Shown here: positions 34,040-45,674 of the stretch, in pieces | How the letters are laid out: every line of letters starts with the position of its first letter | Numbering within the stretch: position 1 is the first letter of the stretch | From: Oryza sativa Japonica Group | Taxonomy: Eukaryota; Streptophyta; Magnoliopsida; Poales; Poaceae | Direction: 5' to 3' | Length of the DNA stretch: 64,000 nucleotides | Assembly (NCBI RefSeq): GCF_034140825.1 | Contig: NC_089035.1 | Coordinates: 3,369,001-3,433,000, forward strand | The notes under the pieces: generated by a model | Told to the model about the DNA's origin: nothing | Seen by the model: the letters and a program-made list of their open reading frames with translations, nothing else | Database searches by the model: none | Made by a program: the position numbers and the translations under genes

Positions 34040-34739
34040 AAATATATAGCAATGTGTACATGAATGTCCCGCAGCAACGCGCGGGGTGTCATCTAGTATT
34101 TTTAATTTTAATGCCATATAAGCGCCACGTCAATGCCGCATGAGACAAAGACCCAATCAACAGCGTCATGTCAGTGAAATCATCCTCCAAAACCACTAAG
34201 GGAGTCAAATTACACTGGTTTCATTAGTTCGGGGAGTCATTTTATCCGGTTTTCTAGTTAAGGGGCATGAATTAGATTTGACCGACTTTTAAGGGAGTCG
34301 AAGTAGACTTTTTCCATCCCACAAATAGCTTGTTGTTTGTGAGCTCGTGGCCCTAGAGCCACGTGATTTGATCCAACAAGCAACCCCGGGCGGCTTTGGG
34401 TCGTGCCAAAGTGAGACTCCACCTCAATTTGGCCCAAACAGCACTCCCTACTAATATAGCTGGACCAACGGTCTCCCGTATAGATGGCCAAATGGGCCGC
34501 CCGGCTCGTAGCTTTAATTGCCTTGCTTCATTTTCGCCATATTGAGATTCTATGGAAGAAATGAAACGTTATCCGCCTACTTATACTTCTTATAGCAAGC
34601 ATCCTCTTAGCCAAGAAGTCCCAGAAGTGAAGCCCCTTTCAAGCTTTAGTCTTTCTCAAGTGCTCGATCGGGGCTTTTCTGGTGATTTCTATATAAGAAA
34701 ACACTTTTGAGAACTTGGCATAGAGTCGGTGATCCTACT

Positions 34740-35245
34740 TTCATAGGGCCCATCCTAGCCCGCCCTAGGTCCTGTCGTGCCCGGGCCAAGATTTGTCGGG
34801 CCGGCACGACCCGACCTACACGTCGGCTCATGCAGTGCTGGCCCACGTGCTCCACCAGGCCGGCACGAAGGCACGAGCAGCCCATCGTGTTTTTTTTTGA
34901 AATAAGTCTATTTACCCTCCATCTCTTTCGGCTGTGACATATATATAGCTAAAATAAGTCTATTTTGCGTCCCTACTCTTTGGGCCGTGCCATATAATAT
35001 GTCTATTTGTTCTCTCTATTCTTTGTGCCCTGTCTTACCTATGGTTGAAAATAAGTCTATTTCACTTCTCTAAACTTCGTGACTTGCCAGGCTAGCCCAC
35101 CGTGCTGAGGCATAGGTCCAGACATGACCCAACAGCCGGGCCGTGCCGGCACGGGCCTGACAGCGATTGGGTTGTGCCGTGCTTAGGTCGGGCCAAAACC
35201 TCGTGCCTTGCGCCGGGCCGTCGGGCCTCGGGCCTTATGGCCAAC
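34740..35245. mobile_element. hAT-like fragment rich in GGCCCGTGCC motifs
   Basis: Repeated GGGCCGTGCC/GGCACGGGCC motifs on both strands and a right edge reading GGGCCTTATGGCCAACTATA resemble subterminal regions of rice hAT elements. The termini are not defined. Confidence 0.4.
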
Positions 35246-35269
35246 TATAGTCTCCCGTGACACCCCCCG

Positions 35270-36153
35270 GGGGCTCAACTCCCATTTTCTCGCGAATTCG
35301 CCCGCCGCCTGCGCCGATCTCCGGTGCTTCCGCCGCACACCTACGCACATGGCGATTGGCAATTGCTTCGACTGTCTGACAGTCTGAGGGTGATCGGCTC
35401 CAGCCTCCAAGCCCTGTTGTGTCCTCGCTCTCGTCGGCTCGTCGCTAGGCCATTCGAAGGCTAGCTACTCCGTATGCAGCCCCACCACAGGTGAGATTCT
35501 GCATCTGGCGCGGTCGCACCGACCTCACTGTGCCGCCGCCATGGGCTTCCACGTGACGGCCAAAGAGTTCAAGGTGGTGCGGTTAGGCGTAGAGGTGGGC
35601 AAACTGCACCTGCACGCCATTGTGCTCACCGTTGGCGATGCCCGAGGCTGGAGGGCCCCGGCCGCCATCGGCAACCATGATGACGCGTTCCTCGGTTTCA
35701 CCGACGACGACGCCAGCATCGACAGCGATGTGCATGCACCCGGTGTTGGCGGACGGGACGGGTGCCTCCACTGGAGTTTCAGGACAGACTACCTCGACAA
35801 GCCCCCACGGCGTCCTCTCCTTCTCGGCTCTCGCCGCCGACGATTCCTTCCGCCGTGGCTCGTCGCCGCGCTCAGGTACCTTGACGACGACGGCGATCTC
35901 TCCATGGCAGAGAAGAAGAAGAGGAGGAGGAGGAAGCTCCTTCTCGCGACCACTGCGCAGGAGGCCCACATCTACGACCCGGACTCCGACAGTCTCCGGA
36001 AGATGGCCTCCATTGCTGGCCGGGCGACGACGATTCAATGCGACTCGTGCTGTACCAGGAGAGCCTTGTCCGGTTTCCTGGCATCATGATGGCAAAGGAA
36101 AGATTAAGTTTGTACAGCTTGATAATCGTGAGCAAGTAATCCTGAGTCCGTAG
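35270..36153 (+). pseudogene. Broken copy of the F-box gene at 20392-21756
   Basis: Homology starts in the part coding for NCFDC (near 35361) and continues through PTTGEILHLARSHRPHCA, MGFHVTAKEFKVVRLG, DGCLHWSFRTDYLDKP and EAHIYDPDSDSLRKM to LYQESLVRFPG. The F-box itself is absent. A block of about 100 codons between the DSFRR and PWLV motifs is missing, and several frameshifts break the frame. The 3' flank is also shared with the intact gene (to about 36480), so the duplication was at DNA level. Orientation is opposite to the parent, about 14 kb away. Confidence 0.88.
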
Positions 36154-37286
36154 GCAGATCAGTCACGGCAATATTTCCAGTTTTATCTCTCAACAAATAA
36201 ATAAATTCCATGCTTTGTGTTAGCCACTTCGTGAAGCCTTCCAGCAGTTTCTTCTTTCAGATGCTAAATCCAAAATCCTTGCCAATGCAAGGTTGTCAGG
36301 AATTCACAAATATATAAATTTAAATTCAACTTCTACAAATTATAATAAAAATAATAAATTTGATTGAATATATTACATAGCTAAAGTTTAATTTGTTAAC
36401 TATTTTGTTACAATTTGGTCGTGAAGTGATATATTACATATTAATCTATTTTGTTAAAAAAAATTAAAAAATAGATTATATACAATAAACAAACGGACAT
36501 TCACTCGCGTGAATAGAATCCTTATCGTGAACGGATGCACGACCGTCAGGTTCCAGCAAGGCCTTGCACGCTCGAACTGAGAATTGAGCATCTTGAGTGC
36601 AGCCGTGGAGTAACGGAATGAACTGACGCGCTGCGACCGTTAAAAATCACGAGAATCCTCACCATCAAATAATCTGCTCCCTTAGCTGCTGCTAACTGAC
36701 GTCTGAGGTGGCTCGTGTGCAGTCGTCCAAATCGCCATTCGCAACTGCTTTGTTCGCATGCCACCTAGCATCAACGACGACGACTTTCTGAAATCTCACC
36801 AAAAAAAAGAAAAGCAAAGCATTTTGAATTCGTTTTTCCTCCCTGAATTGAAGGCAAAGAATCCTGAATTCGCCGGGAACAAACCTCCTGTCGACGCCTG
36901 GACAGATTAGTTAGAACATAATCCTAATTCAGTAATTCCTAACTCGACATCAGCATCAAGACATTGACACAACACAAAAGCACACATAGATAGCCACAGG
37001 ATTCGCTCCACAGTGAATCCGGACCGTCCAGCCAGGGCACCGCCCGGATCCAATCACCGCCCTCCACGTGGCAAATCTCGCTTCGACTCGACAGCTTAAC
37101 AGCTTTTCCTCCCTCGTGAAGAGAGCTCCGATTCCGAAACGGCTAAAACCGCTTTCACACTGCCTCTTTCGCGCAGATCCATACAAAACCACCGGAAAAG
37201 TTTTCAAATCCCGAAGCGGATTCGCGCACGGAAACCCACAGTCGATTCTCCGGTGAGAGGATTGTTTCGGCGGCGAGGTCGGGGGC
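36154..37286. other. Intergenic and leader of the first nuclease gene
   Basis: 36154-36480 is the duplicated F-box 3' flank. The rest is promoter and 5' UTR of the gene at 37287; no clear TATA box found. Confidence 0.5.
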
Positions 37287-39965
37287 ATGGGGAACAGCAT
37301 ATACAGGTTCCTGTGCGGCCTCTGCTCGCCGTCGCCGGAGTACCAGCCGCACGGCGCGCACCCCGCCGTCGCGGCGCTCGGCCGGGACATCCAGCAGTTC
37401 GAGGCCACCTCGCAGGTGAGGGCGTGAGGCTGAAGCTGATGAAATTCGATTTTGCGATGCGTCGGCGTCGTAAGGTGATGGGATTTTTTTTTCTTGGGGG
37501 GTTTAATTTGGTTTGTTTTGAATTTTTAAGGTTCCGGATGGGCTGAGCCGGCATGTAGTCTCCTCCAAGAAAGCGCAGGCTAATTGGTGCGTAATTCAAT
37601 TCCTCCTACTTATGTTTTCTTCCTCCTTGTTTCGAGCTGGAAATGGATCAGAGCCGATGAGCTTTGTCGTAATCGCGAGGGATTGGGCGTGTGAAAATTT
37701 TGAAAGCGACGTGTTCAAGAGGAAAATAACTCTTCTTTTTTTTTTGAAAAAACAAAGTTCATTTCTTTCTTTTGGAAAAGAGAATTTCCTTTCTTTTTCA
37801 AGCAAGAAGAAACAAAATATATCATTCGCTGATTTTGGTGACGGAATTGTGGTTCAGTACGTCGAGGGGTATCGAGAGATAACTTTACTAAACTGAACCG
37901 CAATAATTGAGTGAAGCTTAATCAGGCAGTGGAGAATTCGGTAAATTAAATCAGTCATAAATGCTTGCAGTAATTGTCATTAGCCAGTAGGCACGGTAGG
38001 ATTTCCTCAAACCGCTGCCATGATACTAGCAGGGTTTACTAAATCGTTTGGGATCAGGATTATCGTCACCTCATGGTTTAGCGGTAACCGTGTGTTTACC
38101 GTGTTTACCGTGGTTTTAAAAACTGAAAAGATTATTAGACGCGATAAATCGCGTGATAATCGCATGATTTTGTAAGCCCTGGACACTAGTAGTCTAGTAC
38201 TACTGTGATAAAATTTCCTGGTGCTGTAGGTACAAGAAGCTGATAGTGACATGGAAGAAAGCCAGGCCGACGCCGAGGACGCCGGAGGAAGCCGCGCGGC
38301 TCGTCGTCACCACGCTGAAGAATCATCAGAAAGCAGACGTCGAGGTATATCTCAAAGATTCAAACTTCCAATGTCATCATACTCATATTCTAGGCGCTTG
38401 AATTCTGAAAGTCTGAACAATCGATGCATGCCTGTTTATGCTTGTCCAGGGATTCTTGGTTTTCTATGGCCTTCCAATTCCAAATGCAGCAGCAAGTACC
38501 CCTGCGCCTCACACTGCACACGTCCCAAAACCTCAAGGTTGCAAGTTTGAGCTGCACACTCTCCCGGTGAGACTGATTATTACTTTCTAATCTCTGAATT
38601 TTCCTCGCAAAAAAAACAAATATCATCTGAATTTTTCATGCCAAGAAAGGCTCTTGGACTGACAAGTGCACCTGCTAGTTTCTTAGGTCGATGCAAAGGC
38701 CGTGGCCGACGGCGACACGATCACCGTGTACATTGACACGGCCGATCCTCGGGAGTCCGGCAATGTTCCCCGTGAAATTCAGAAAGCGGCGGCGGAACGG
38801 ACAAGGGCGCGCGCGGCCAGGGATTATCAGAAGGCCGACGGGTTGCAGAAGATGATAGCTGATGCAGGATATAGGTCATCAGCTTGCACTTCACATCGAT
38901 CAATCAGTTTTTTGTTAAATTTTCAGAGATGGTTAATGGTTCAGGCTGTGTGACAATTCTGAAGTTTTCAATGCAGGCAAGTTCCTAATGCGAGAGGCGA
39001 GGAAGTGCTCGCAAAGAAGTACAGGATCAGGCTAAGGTCTGTGTGCTACTATCTCTTGATCACTCGATCAATGAGCAAATGATTCTGCCGTTTTTCTTCT
39101 TCTCAAGTTTGAGGTGGTCGTATGAAATGAAATGAAAATGCAGGGGGATTGATGCGCCGGAGAGCGCCATGCCGTACGGCAAGGAGGCAAAAGAGGCGCT
39201 TCTGAAAATGGTGCAGGGAAAGAGCCTGAAGGTCTATGTGTATGATGAGGACCGGTATGGTAGATGCGTCGGAGATATCTACTGCGATGGGGTGTTTGTG
39301 CAGGTAATCATGCAGTGAAATCAATTTCATCGTTAGAACACTTTTGTTCTTGTTGAATTGCAATGGCACATTGTGCACCAATGGGAGAAGCTTAGAAAGT
39401 ACTACTGCGATAGTTTGCGCCATGTGCCATTTCGCTTGCAGTTGTTATACTGCAGTTTTGTTTAATGGAGTGTTACTTAGGATCATGAAAGTTCAGGTGT
39501 TTAACTGGAATATGAAGGAAAGTTAATTCGTTCTTTTAAAACTTTTGCTTCCGCGTTCTGCAAGGAACTGTGAAAATATTTCATCACATGACACGTACTG
39601 AAAAAGTTTATCTTTTCCTGAAGCCTATCTTTCTTCCATACTTACACAAGGTACATAATTTGCCTCTTGCTTTCTGAACAGGAGCAAATGTTGAAGAAAG
39701 GATGTGCATGGCACTATACTGCCTATGACCAACGACCAGAGCTGGCCAAGGTACATTGAAACCATACAGCTACACAGATCACTTGAGTGAAAAGCACCAT
39801 GAACATTCAGGTTGTTCTGTATCATATTTCTAAATGAGAGCCTTTGATTTTTCAATCTATCAGTGGGAGAAACAGGCGCAATCTGGCAGGAAGGGCTTGT
39901 GGGCGGCGTCAAGGCCACAGAAGCCATGGGAATGGAGGAGGGACAAGCGCAATGGTACAGCATGA
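37287..39965 (+). CDS. Ca2+-dependent staphylococcal-like nuclease (CAN family), 9 exons
   Basis: Exons: 37287-37415, 37531-37586, 38230-38344, 38450-38566, 38687-38874, 38977-39036, 39144-39303, 39682-39750, 39864-39965; all GT-AG and in phase, 331 residues. The N-terminus [15 protein letters not shown] offers Gly2 for myristoylation and Cys10/Cys13 for palmitoylation, as in Arabidopsis CAN nucleases at the plasma membrane. The thermonuclease domain spans about 140-310. It has [28 protein letters not shown] and [10 protein letters not shown], which carry the Arg, Glu and Arg that form the SNase active site, and later [17 protein letters not shown]. Predicted activity is Ca2+-dependent cleavage of DNA and RNA. 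A tandem relative follows at 41412. Confidence 0.94.
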
Positions 39966-40735
39966 ACATGAACCATGAACAACAGATGATTGATTTATAA
40001 TATTAGCTCTTTCAGACTTGTAGCCCGGAGCAATATATGCTTTACACCACAGTAGAAGTGTAGATCGTGTAGTGTGTACACTAGTACATCGGCAGAGGGG
40101 TTGTCAAGGAAGAAGAGGGCGTTGATTGGTGTGTGTACTATAATTGATTAAGTGCATATCGTGATTTGTGTGTTGTATTGTATTTGAGAATTGCATTGTT
40201 GTAAAACTGAAACTGGTAGAGGATGTCCAAGTGAATTCAATGTTGTTCAGGAACTTCATAAAGCTGAATATAAGTAATCATCTATCCCCCTTCTCTGAAA
40301 GAGCACAAATCTTAAAGCAGCATATTGTACCTTTTTTTTTTGCCGGGAGCAGTGGCGGATACAGAAAATCGATTCGTTGGTGTCATAACGTGTCTATCGG
40401 TGCCATAGTATGCTAATTATGCTTAAATCATGGTGTTATAATATATGGATAAACAGTTTTGCTATAGGTTTTGCTGAAAACCGTCGGTGTCTGACACCGA
40501 CACTTATACTGTAGATCCACCCCTAGCCAGAGAATACTAGCTCCATCCACACATACAAATATTTTGACCATTTCATTTCTCTATAAATATAAGGGATTTT
40601 GGGGTCTCGAGAATAAAGAAACTATAACAGACATTTCATCGGTTATCATTAATTCTCGTTCGATGTGCTAGAAGTACAACAGATAATATCTCAGCTTTTT
40701 TATTACAACCTTAATTTTTGCTAAATAATCAATTA
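39966..40735. other. Intergenic between the two nuclease genes
   Basis: 3' UTR of the first gene, then a stretch at about 40349-40530 beginning AGTGGCGGATACAG and ending GTAGATCCACCCCTAG, which resembles a small inverted-repeat element of hAT type (weak). Confidence 0.45.
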
Positions 40736-40970
40736 CTACCTTCATATTTTAATGTATGACACCGTTGACTTTTTGTCCAACGTTTGACTATTCGTCTTAT
40801 TCAAAAAAATATGTAATTATCATTTATTTTATTGTGACTTGATTCGTCATCAAATGTTCTTTAAATATGACATAAATATTTTTCATATTTGCATAAAAAA
40901 TTTGAATAAAACGAATGGTCAAACGCTGATCGAAAAGTCAACGGCGTCATACATTAAAATACGGAGGGAG
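40736..40970. mobile_element. Stowaway MITE
   Basis: Tips CTACCTTCATATTTTAATG and CATTAAAATACGGAGGGAG, TA at 40734-40735 and 40971-40972. Same subfamily as 50729-50963. Confidence 0.87.
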
Positions 40971-41411
40971 TATATCTGTTAACGAAGGGAACAAACATCC
41001 AATGACTTTGTCATAAACAGACCTGAATTGGAGACAGCTCAGACAGGGAGATAGAAGCCCAAGCCTATGAACGGAGGTGCTGAGTTCATTAGACCTAAGG
41101 CCCAACAAAATCTCCAAAAAGTAGGCCCAAGAAAGGATACAGCCCATGAGCCCATGATACACATTCGAAAGAAGCCCACCAGTAACGCTCCCAGGCCGAC
41201 CCAGCTCGGTTCGCACGCCACGGACGCGCGACCCCCGCCGCGCCGGCGCCGCCTCGGCCTCGCGACGGCTTCCGCTCGCCTGCGCCGGCGGCGAGCGGGA
41301 AGAGCTTGCCGCCTGGGCGCCGGGTGGCTGGCTGGCCTCCTCCTCCTCCAGGGCCAGATCTGCGGACCGGAACGGCGTGGTGCACCACGGGCTCGGGTGC
41401 TTGGTGGTGGC

Positions 41412-43267
41412 ATGTACGCCGCTCACAGGCATCGCCACGAGAGGGGTGCCCATGCCCACGGCGGCGGCGGCGGAGGAGGAGGAGGAGGAGGAGCTAAGGA
41501 GCGGCGCGGTACGTCGCCGGTGCTGTTCTGCTTTGTAGCCGCTGCTGTCCTCGTCGGAAATGCCTGCCACGGGCTGTTCCCGCAGGTATTGAGAAATGAG
41601 CGCTGAGTTCCTGACGCGTTTAAATCCACTGATTAGCTGAGTTCCCTTCCAAATTAGCACTGAAATTACAGATCTACATATATCTGAAGAAATCTGTCGA
41701 TTTTTCTTTTTGTTGACCTGTTTATACTGTCTAAGATTGATAGTGGAACCGTTGTAGATTCAGCTGGTGAAGAAACTCCAATGTCTTGGTGTCCTAAATT
41801 CGATTTCTTGGTCGTTTTACTTTGCTGTTGCAGAAGAAGGTATCAAGCCATGGATTTAATTGGATAATGTCGTTGACGCCCAAACCTCAAGGTGTTAAGT
41901 ATGAGCTGCACACGCTCCCCGTGAGGCCTCACTCTCTTTGCAATTGGCATATCCTTTAGCAATGCTGTGGTAGTTGAATGTCTGAAAAATGTGTGCTAGT
42001 TTCTTCAGGTGGATTCTAAGGCTGTAACTGACGGCGACACGATTACTGTTCACGTTGTCACAGCTGATCACCCGGGGTCTTTGAATGTGCCCCAGGAAGT
42101 TCAGAGAACAGCGGCTGACCGTGCCGAAGCACTGATGACCAAGAATTATCAGAGGGCTGATGAATTGCAGAAGATCATACTTGATGCAGGGTTTAGGTTG
42201 TTTTGCTTAGAATTCAGCACAATATTCAGTTTTCTTCACATGGTTTCTGCCTGTGACACTTCTGAAACTTTTCAGTGCAGGCAAGTTACTGACTCAAGAG
42301 GTGGACAGGTTCTCATGAAGAAATACCGGATTAGGCTAAGGTTTATCTGGCTTCTGGATTCTTGTTCGAGTGAGGTACTTCTTTCCAACTGGGCTGATAT
42401 AATGTAATGAAATGTATGAAATGCAGAGGCATCGATGCACCAGAGACCTCAATGCCTTATGGCAGAGAAGCAAAGGAGGAGCTAACAATGCTGGTGCAGG
42501 GAAAGAGACTGAAGATTTCTGTGTATGGCAATGACCGGTACAGTCGATTAGTTGGAGATGTCGATTGCAATGGGGTATTCGTGCAGGTAAGAAATCACAT
42601 TGCGGTCTGCTTGGGCCCTGGAGTTCTGTCCGAAAGGTCTAGCATACTGAAATGTTTGGGCCCTCTAGTCTTGTGATCACAAGTTTACAACTGTTTCATT
42701 GAGGTTCTTCCATGTACAACGAAATGTATGTATTCAGGATCATGAAATGCTTAGAGTTTTTGATAAGAGCATAAGTCAGAGCTACAGACACAAGCTTTGA
42801 TCTAAATCCTGCAAGAAAATTTCTGAATTTCCTGTGCTGAAGAAGACACATGCTTTCTAGCACTGATTTTAGAGAGTTATTAGTGACATTTTGAATACGA
42901 AATATATTAAGCTTATTCTTTATTTTTCAAAAGGAACACATGCTGAAGAAAGGGCTTGCATGGCACTACATTGCCTATGATCAACGACCGGAGCTTGCCA
43001 GGGTAAGCAATGCATTGTCCAGTACTAAGTATGGAACACCTGACAGCTCAAGTTTACTTGACTGAAGACCATGCTCTGAACATTTTTTTCAAGCATAAAC
43101 ACGAGTTACTGACAGACATAAATTTTCAGTGGGAGAATCAGGCAAAAGCGAGTCAAATTGGTTTATGGTCTTTGCCGAACCCTGACAAACCATGGGAATG
43201 GAGGAAGGAGAAGCGCATCAGGAATTCAAGACAGGGTAAAATCAGCCGTGGATTTCAGTTGATTTAG
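41412..43267 (+). CDS. Staphylococcal-like nuclease with a new N-terminus, 7 exons
   Basis: Exons: 41412-41585, 41834-41920, 42009-42196, 42281-42340, 42427-42586, about 42934-43002, 43130-43267; 291 residues. Exons 3 to 6 have the lengths of exons 5 to 8 of the gene at 37287 (188, 60, 160, 69), which shows tandem duplication. The SNase residues are kept: RLRGIDAPETSMPYGREA and DRYSRLVGDV. The lipidated N-terminus of the first gene is absent. Instead exon 1 codes for a His/Arg-rich start, a Gly run and a hydrophobic stretch (SPVLFCFVAAAVLVGNACHG) that could be a signal anchor. The exon 1 start is my choice and less certain than the rest. The stop codon is completed by a MITE. Confidence 0.85.
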
Positions 43268-43485
43268 GCCCTGTTTGGCACAGCTCCAGCTCCAGCTCCA
43301 CCCCTCCTGGAGCTGGAGCTCAGCCAAACAGTTTCAGCTCCACCAAAACTGGGAGTGGAGTTGGGTGGAGCTCTCTCACAAAATGTACTAGAGTTGTGGA
43401 GCTGGGTTTAGGCAGCTCCACAACTCCACTCCAAACTCAACTCCTGGAGTTATATTTAGGAGTTGGAGTTATACCAAACAGGCCC
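43267..43485. mobile_element. Tourist-like MITE that supplies a stop codon
   Basis: Ends GGCCCTGTTTGGCACAGCTCC and inverted CCAAACAGGCCC, TTA duplicated at 43264-43266 and 43486-43488. The core is a series of GGAGTTGGAGC/AGCTCCA motifs. Its first G completes the TAG stop of the nuclease gene. Confidence 0.87.
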
Positions 43486-44026
43486 TTACTCTGCAATCTT
43501 CTAGCCCAGAGGCCAGAGCAATGGTTCTGTAGAATCTGTAGCTTGTGCCGTGTATACCTGAAAATTTTACTAGCTGTTGTAAGGCAAATTAGCAGTGTTG
43601 ATTGAGTGTAACTTGTAAGTTGTAAGCTCCGACTTGGGATGAGGATTTGTTGCATTCGACTGTTGTAATTCCTGTAACATGGGACTTGACTGGTCGTTAT
43701 AAACCTGTAATGGATATCGTGTTGATTAAACCAAAGGCATATGATTAAGTGAGGAAGTGTCAAACATGAGCCAAGCAATGTAGTTGCACATGAAACTGTT
43801 GAAGAACCAGAGATTTTAGGGCTTTTCATCGTAGTTTATTTTCCAATATTGGCTCTTATATCATGAATAATACAAATATAAAAGTTTTACTCATAAATTA
43901 TTTTTATTGCTTCGTTTATTTTTCTATGACTTATCGGTTGTAGCTCAACCAATCAGATGCCGTTGTGATGTCGGTTTACGGAAAATTTTCACATGTCCCA
44001 TCTTTCATCGAGATAAAAGAACACCA

Positions 44027-44209
44027 TGAGAACCGTGCCTAGCTCGGTTGGTATGGGTTGATTGCTTTCGCCCAGCAGACCTAGGTTTGACCTCTCGACC
44101 TGCTCATATTCCACCTGGATTAAAGAAGGATTGGAAAAATATGTGGCTTCTCGTATCTTAATACCATCGGATGGCTAGCTCTTTCTAGCCATCCCAACTT
44201 TTTTTTTAT
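44027..44209 (+). mobile_element. tRNA-derived SINE with 14-bp duplication
   Basis: Pol III box A (TAGCTCGGTTGG) and box B (GGTTTGACCTCTCGACC) are about 33 bp apart. It ends in a T run. ATAAAAGAACACCA flanks it at 44013-44026 and 44210-44223. Probably a grass Au-type or OsSN-type SINE; exact family not asserted. Confidence 0.85.
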
Positions 44210-44539
44210 ATAAAAGAACACCACATAATCAAATGCCTCAAATTCACCATCATCCAAGGTGCCCTTCAAATTTACTAGACTGAATTGCACTACTTTGAAC
44301 CGCATTTTATTACCAAACTTTCAGTTTGGACTACTCCTATATAATCTTTTCACTTTGAATTAGGTATTTTTACCTTTTGCATCACTTTGGACCACCCAAC
44401 ACACTTATTCATCTACATCCAACATGCCTATATCAAAAGTATGGTCTACATAAAGCTTCAAAACTTTATCAATATGCAAGAAACCGACATAATCTAGATC
44501 ATTGATGTATTTGAAAAAAGAGTCAAGTGACTTATCTCG

Positions 44540-45028
44540 ATCGTGTGTTCACTCGGTAGACATGACACCGTGCATTGTCGCCACATGGATGGACTGCCCT
44601 CTCCCCTCTCCATGGCAATTCGCTTCAGGATTGGTGGCCATCTTCTAGGGCTTGCTTACCCGAGCATCTTCGCTTAGGCTTCGACTCCTTGGTCCTCCTA
44701 GTCTCTTGGCAACTGTGGAAGGAGTGGAACTCCAGGGTTTTTGACTCGGCACTATCCTCGGTCTCTGTGCTTATTGAGCCCATTCACTCGGAAGGCCGTC
44801 TGTGGTCTTCTGCGGGCATTGCTGCTTTGGGGATTTGCTAGGAGTGTAGTGTGCTCCGCCCCCTCCCTCTTGTATGTTGGAGTAGTCTTTTTGCACTACT
44901 AGTTCTTTTTCCCTTTTCTTTTTCCCTCCTCTCTAGCATAGGCCTGCCTGCTCGATTGCGTTGTGTAACAAATCTCCTTTTCTTCTAATATATTGACGTG
45001 TAATTCTTTTACGCGTTCGAAAAAAAAG
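44540..45028 (+). mobile_element. 5'-truncated LINE 3' end
   Basis: An open stretch reads GFDSLVLLVSWQLWKEWNSR then VFDSALSSVSVLIE, the C-terminal zf-RVT-type region of plant LINE ORF2. A 3' UTR follows with TTGCGTTGTGTAACAAATCT and a short A tail after ACGCGTTCG. The same 3' UTR recurs at 49205-49372. Confidence 0.75.
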
Positions 45029-45199
45029 TAAGGTGGCCTAAAGTACAACAATGGTAAATTATCTAGTTTATAAAATAAAAACATTAGTTGGAATGGTGGT
45101 TCAAACTTCACAGTGAAACTTTGGCATTGTAATAAAAATTGGCCAAACTGTAATTTACTCAATTTATTACTTCTACAAACGGACGGCTACGATGCATCG

Positions 45200-45674
45200 C
45201 GTTAGAATTCACGGAGAAATCCCAGCCTGCAGCTGCAGGTGGTTAGGTTACCCGTTCAGCCGTCCTCCTCCTCCTCCGCCGCCGCCGTCGCCGGCGGCGG
45301 GTCTGCGTTTACTCCTCCAAACCCGTCTCGCGTTTCATTCGCAGGTACGCGCGCTCACGTCGATCCTTTGCTGTACATTTTGGGTGGTTGGGGTGCATTG
45401 ATGTGGGCATGGATGTTGTTTCATCACCATACTTGATAATGCTATGTAGAAATACAGACTTCTTTTTTTCGTGTCTCCCCGTATTAAATTTGCGCAATTA
45501 ATTTGCAGTGATGCGTTTTTTTTCTCTATATCAGCAGTTAGGAGATCATGGGATTCACTAGACATTTGGGCGGATGTGTTGTTCTTGTTAGGTTCGTTCA
45601 AGGATTGAAAGCTTCTGAAATGAACGCCATTGGTTGGGACTTCGAGTGTTTTGATGTTCTGAAAGCCTGAAACC
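45200..45674 (+). other. Leader of the PIG-H gene with an intron
   Basis: A CT- and GC-rich non-coding exon ends at 45344 before a GTACGC donor, with a likely acceptor at about 45536 or 45592. Short upstream open frames are present. Confidence 0.45.

Larger units (their letters stand above)
32414..34096 (+). mobile_element. Complete non-autonomous Helitron, 1683 bp
   Basis: It starts with TC after a host A (32413) and ends with CTAG before a host T (34097). A hairpin CCCGCAGCAACGCGCGGG lies 9 bp before the CTAG. The host sequence on both sides joins into a continuous Mutator arm (ACAAATA then TATTTTTAATTT) that matches the inverted left arm near 31507-31530, which proves the insertion point. 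It has no Rep/helicase. It carries a MITE and a (TA)n tract; any captured exon is not recognised. Confidence 0.9.
31283..34315. mobile_element. Pack-MULE (Mutator) with captured RNase H-like fragment, split by a Helitron
   Basis: The termini GGAAAAGGTCACTTTGACT and, inverted, GGAAAAAGTCTACTTCGACT are flanked by a 9-bp duplication, AACCCACAA at 31274-31282 and ATCCCACAA at 34316-34324 (one mismatch). The arms are roughly 300 bp and related to those at 12012-13534. Between them lies a host gene fragment and no transposase. The right arm is interrupted at 32413/34097 by a Helitron. Confidence 0.87.

Noticed and set aside
41067-41411. Extension of the second nuclease upstream to the ATG at 41067
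   Set aside because: The upstream 115 codons are Arg/Pro-rich without family similarity; the ATG at 41412 is the more plausible start, though a cDNA is needed to settle it.
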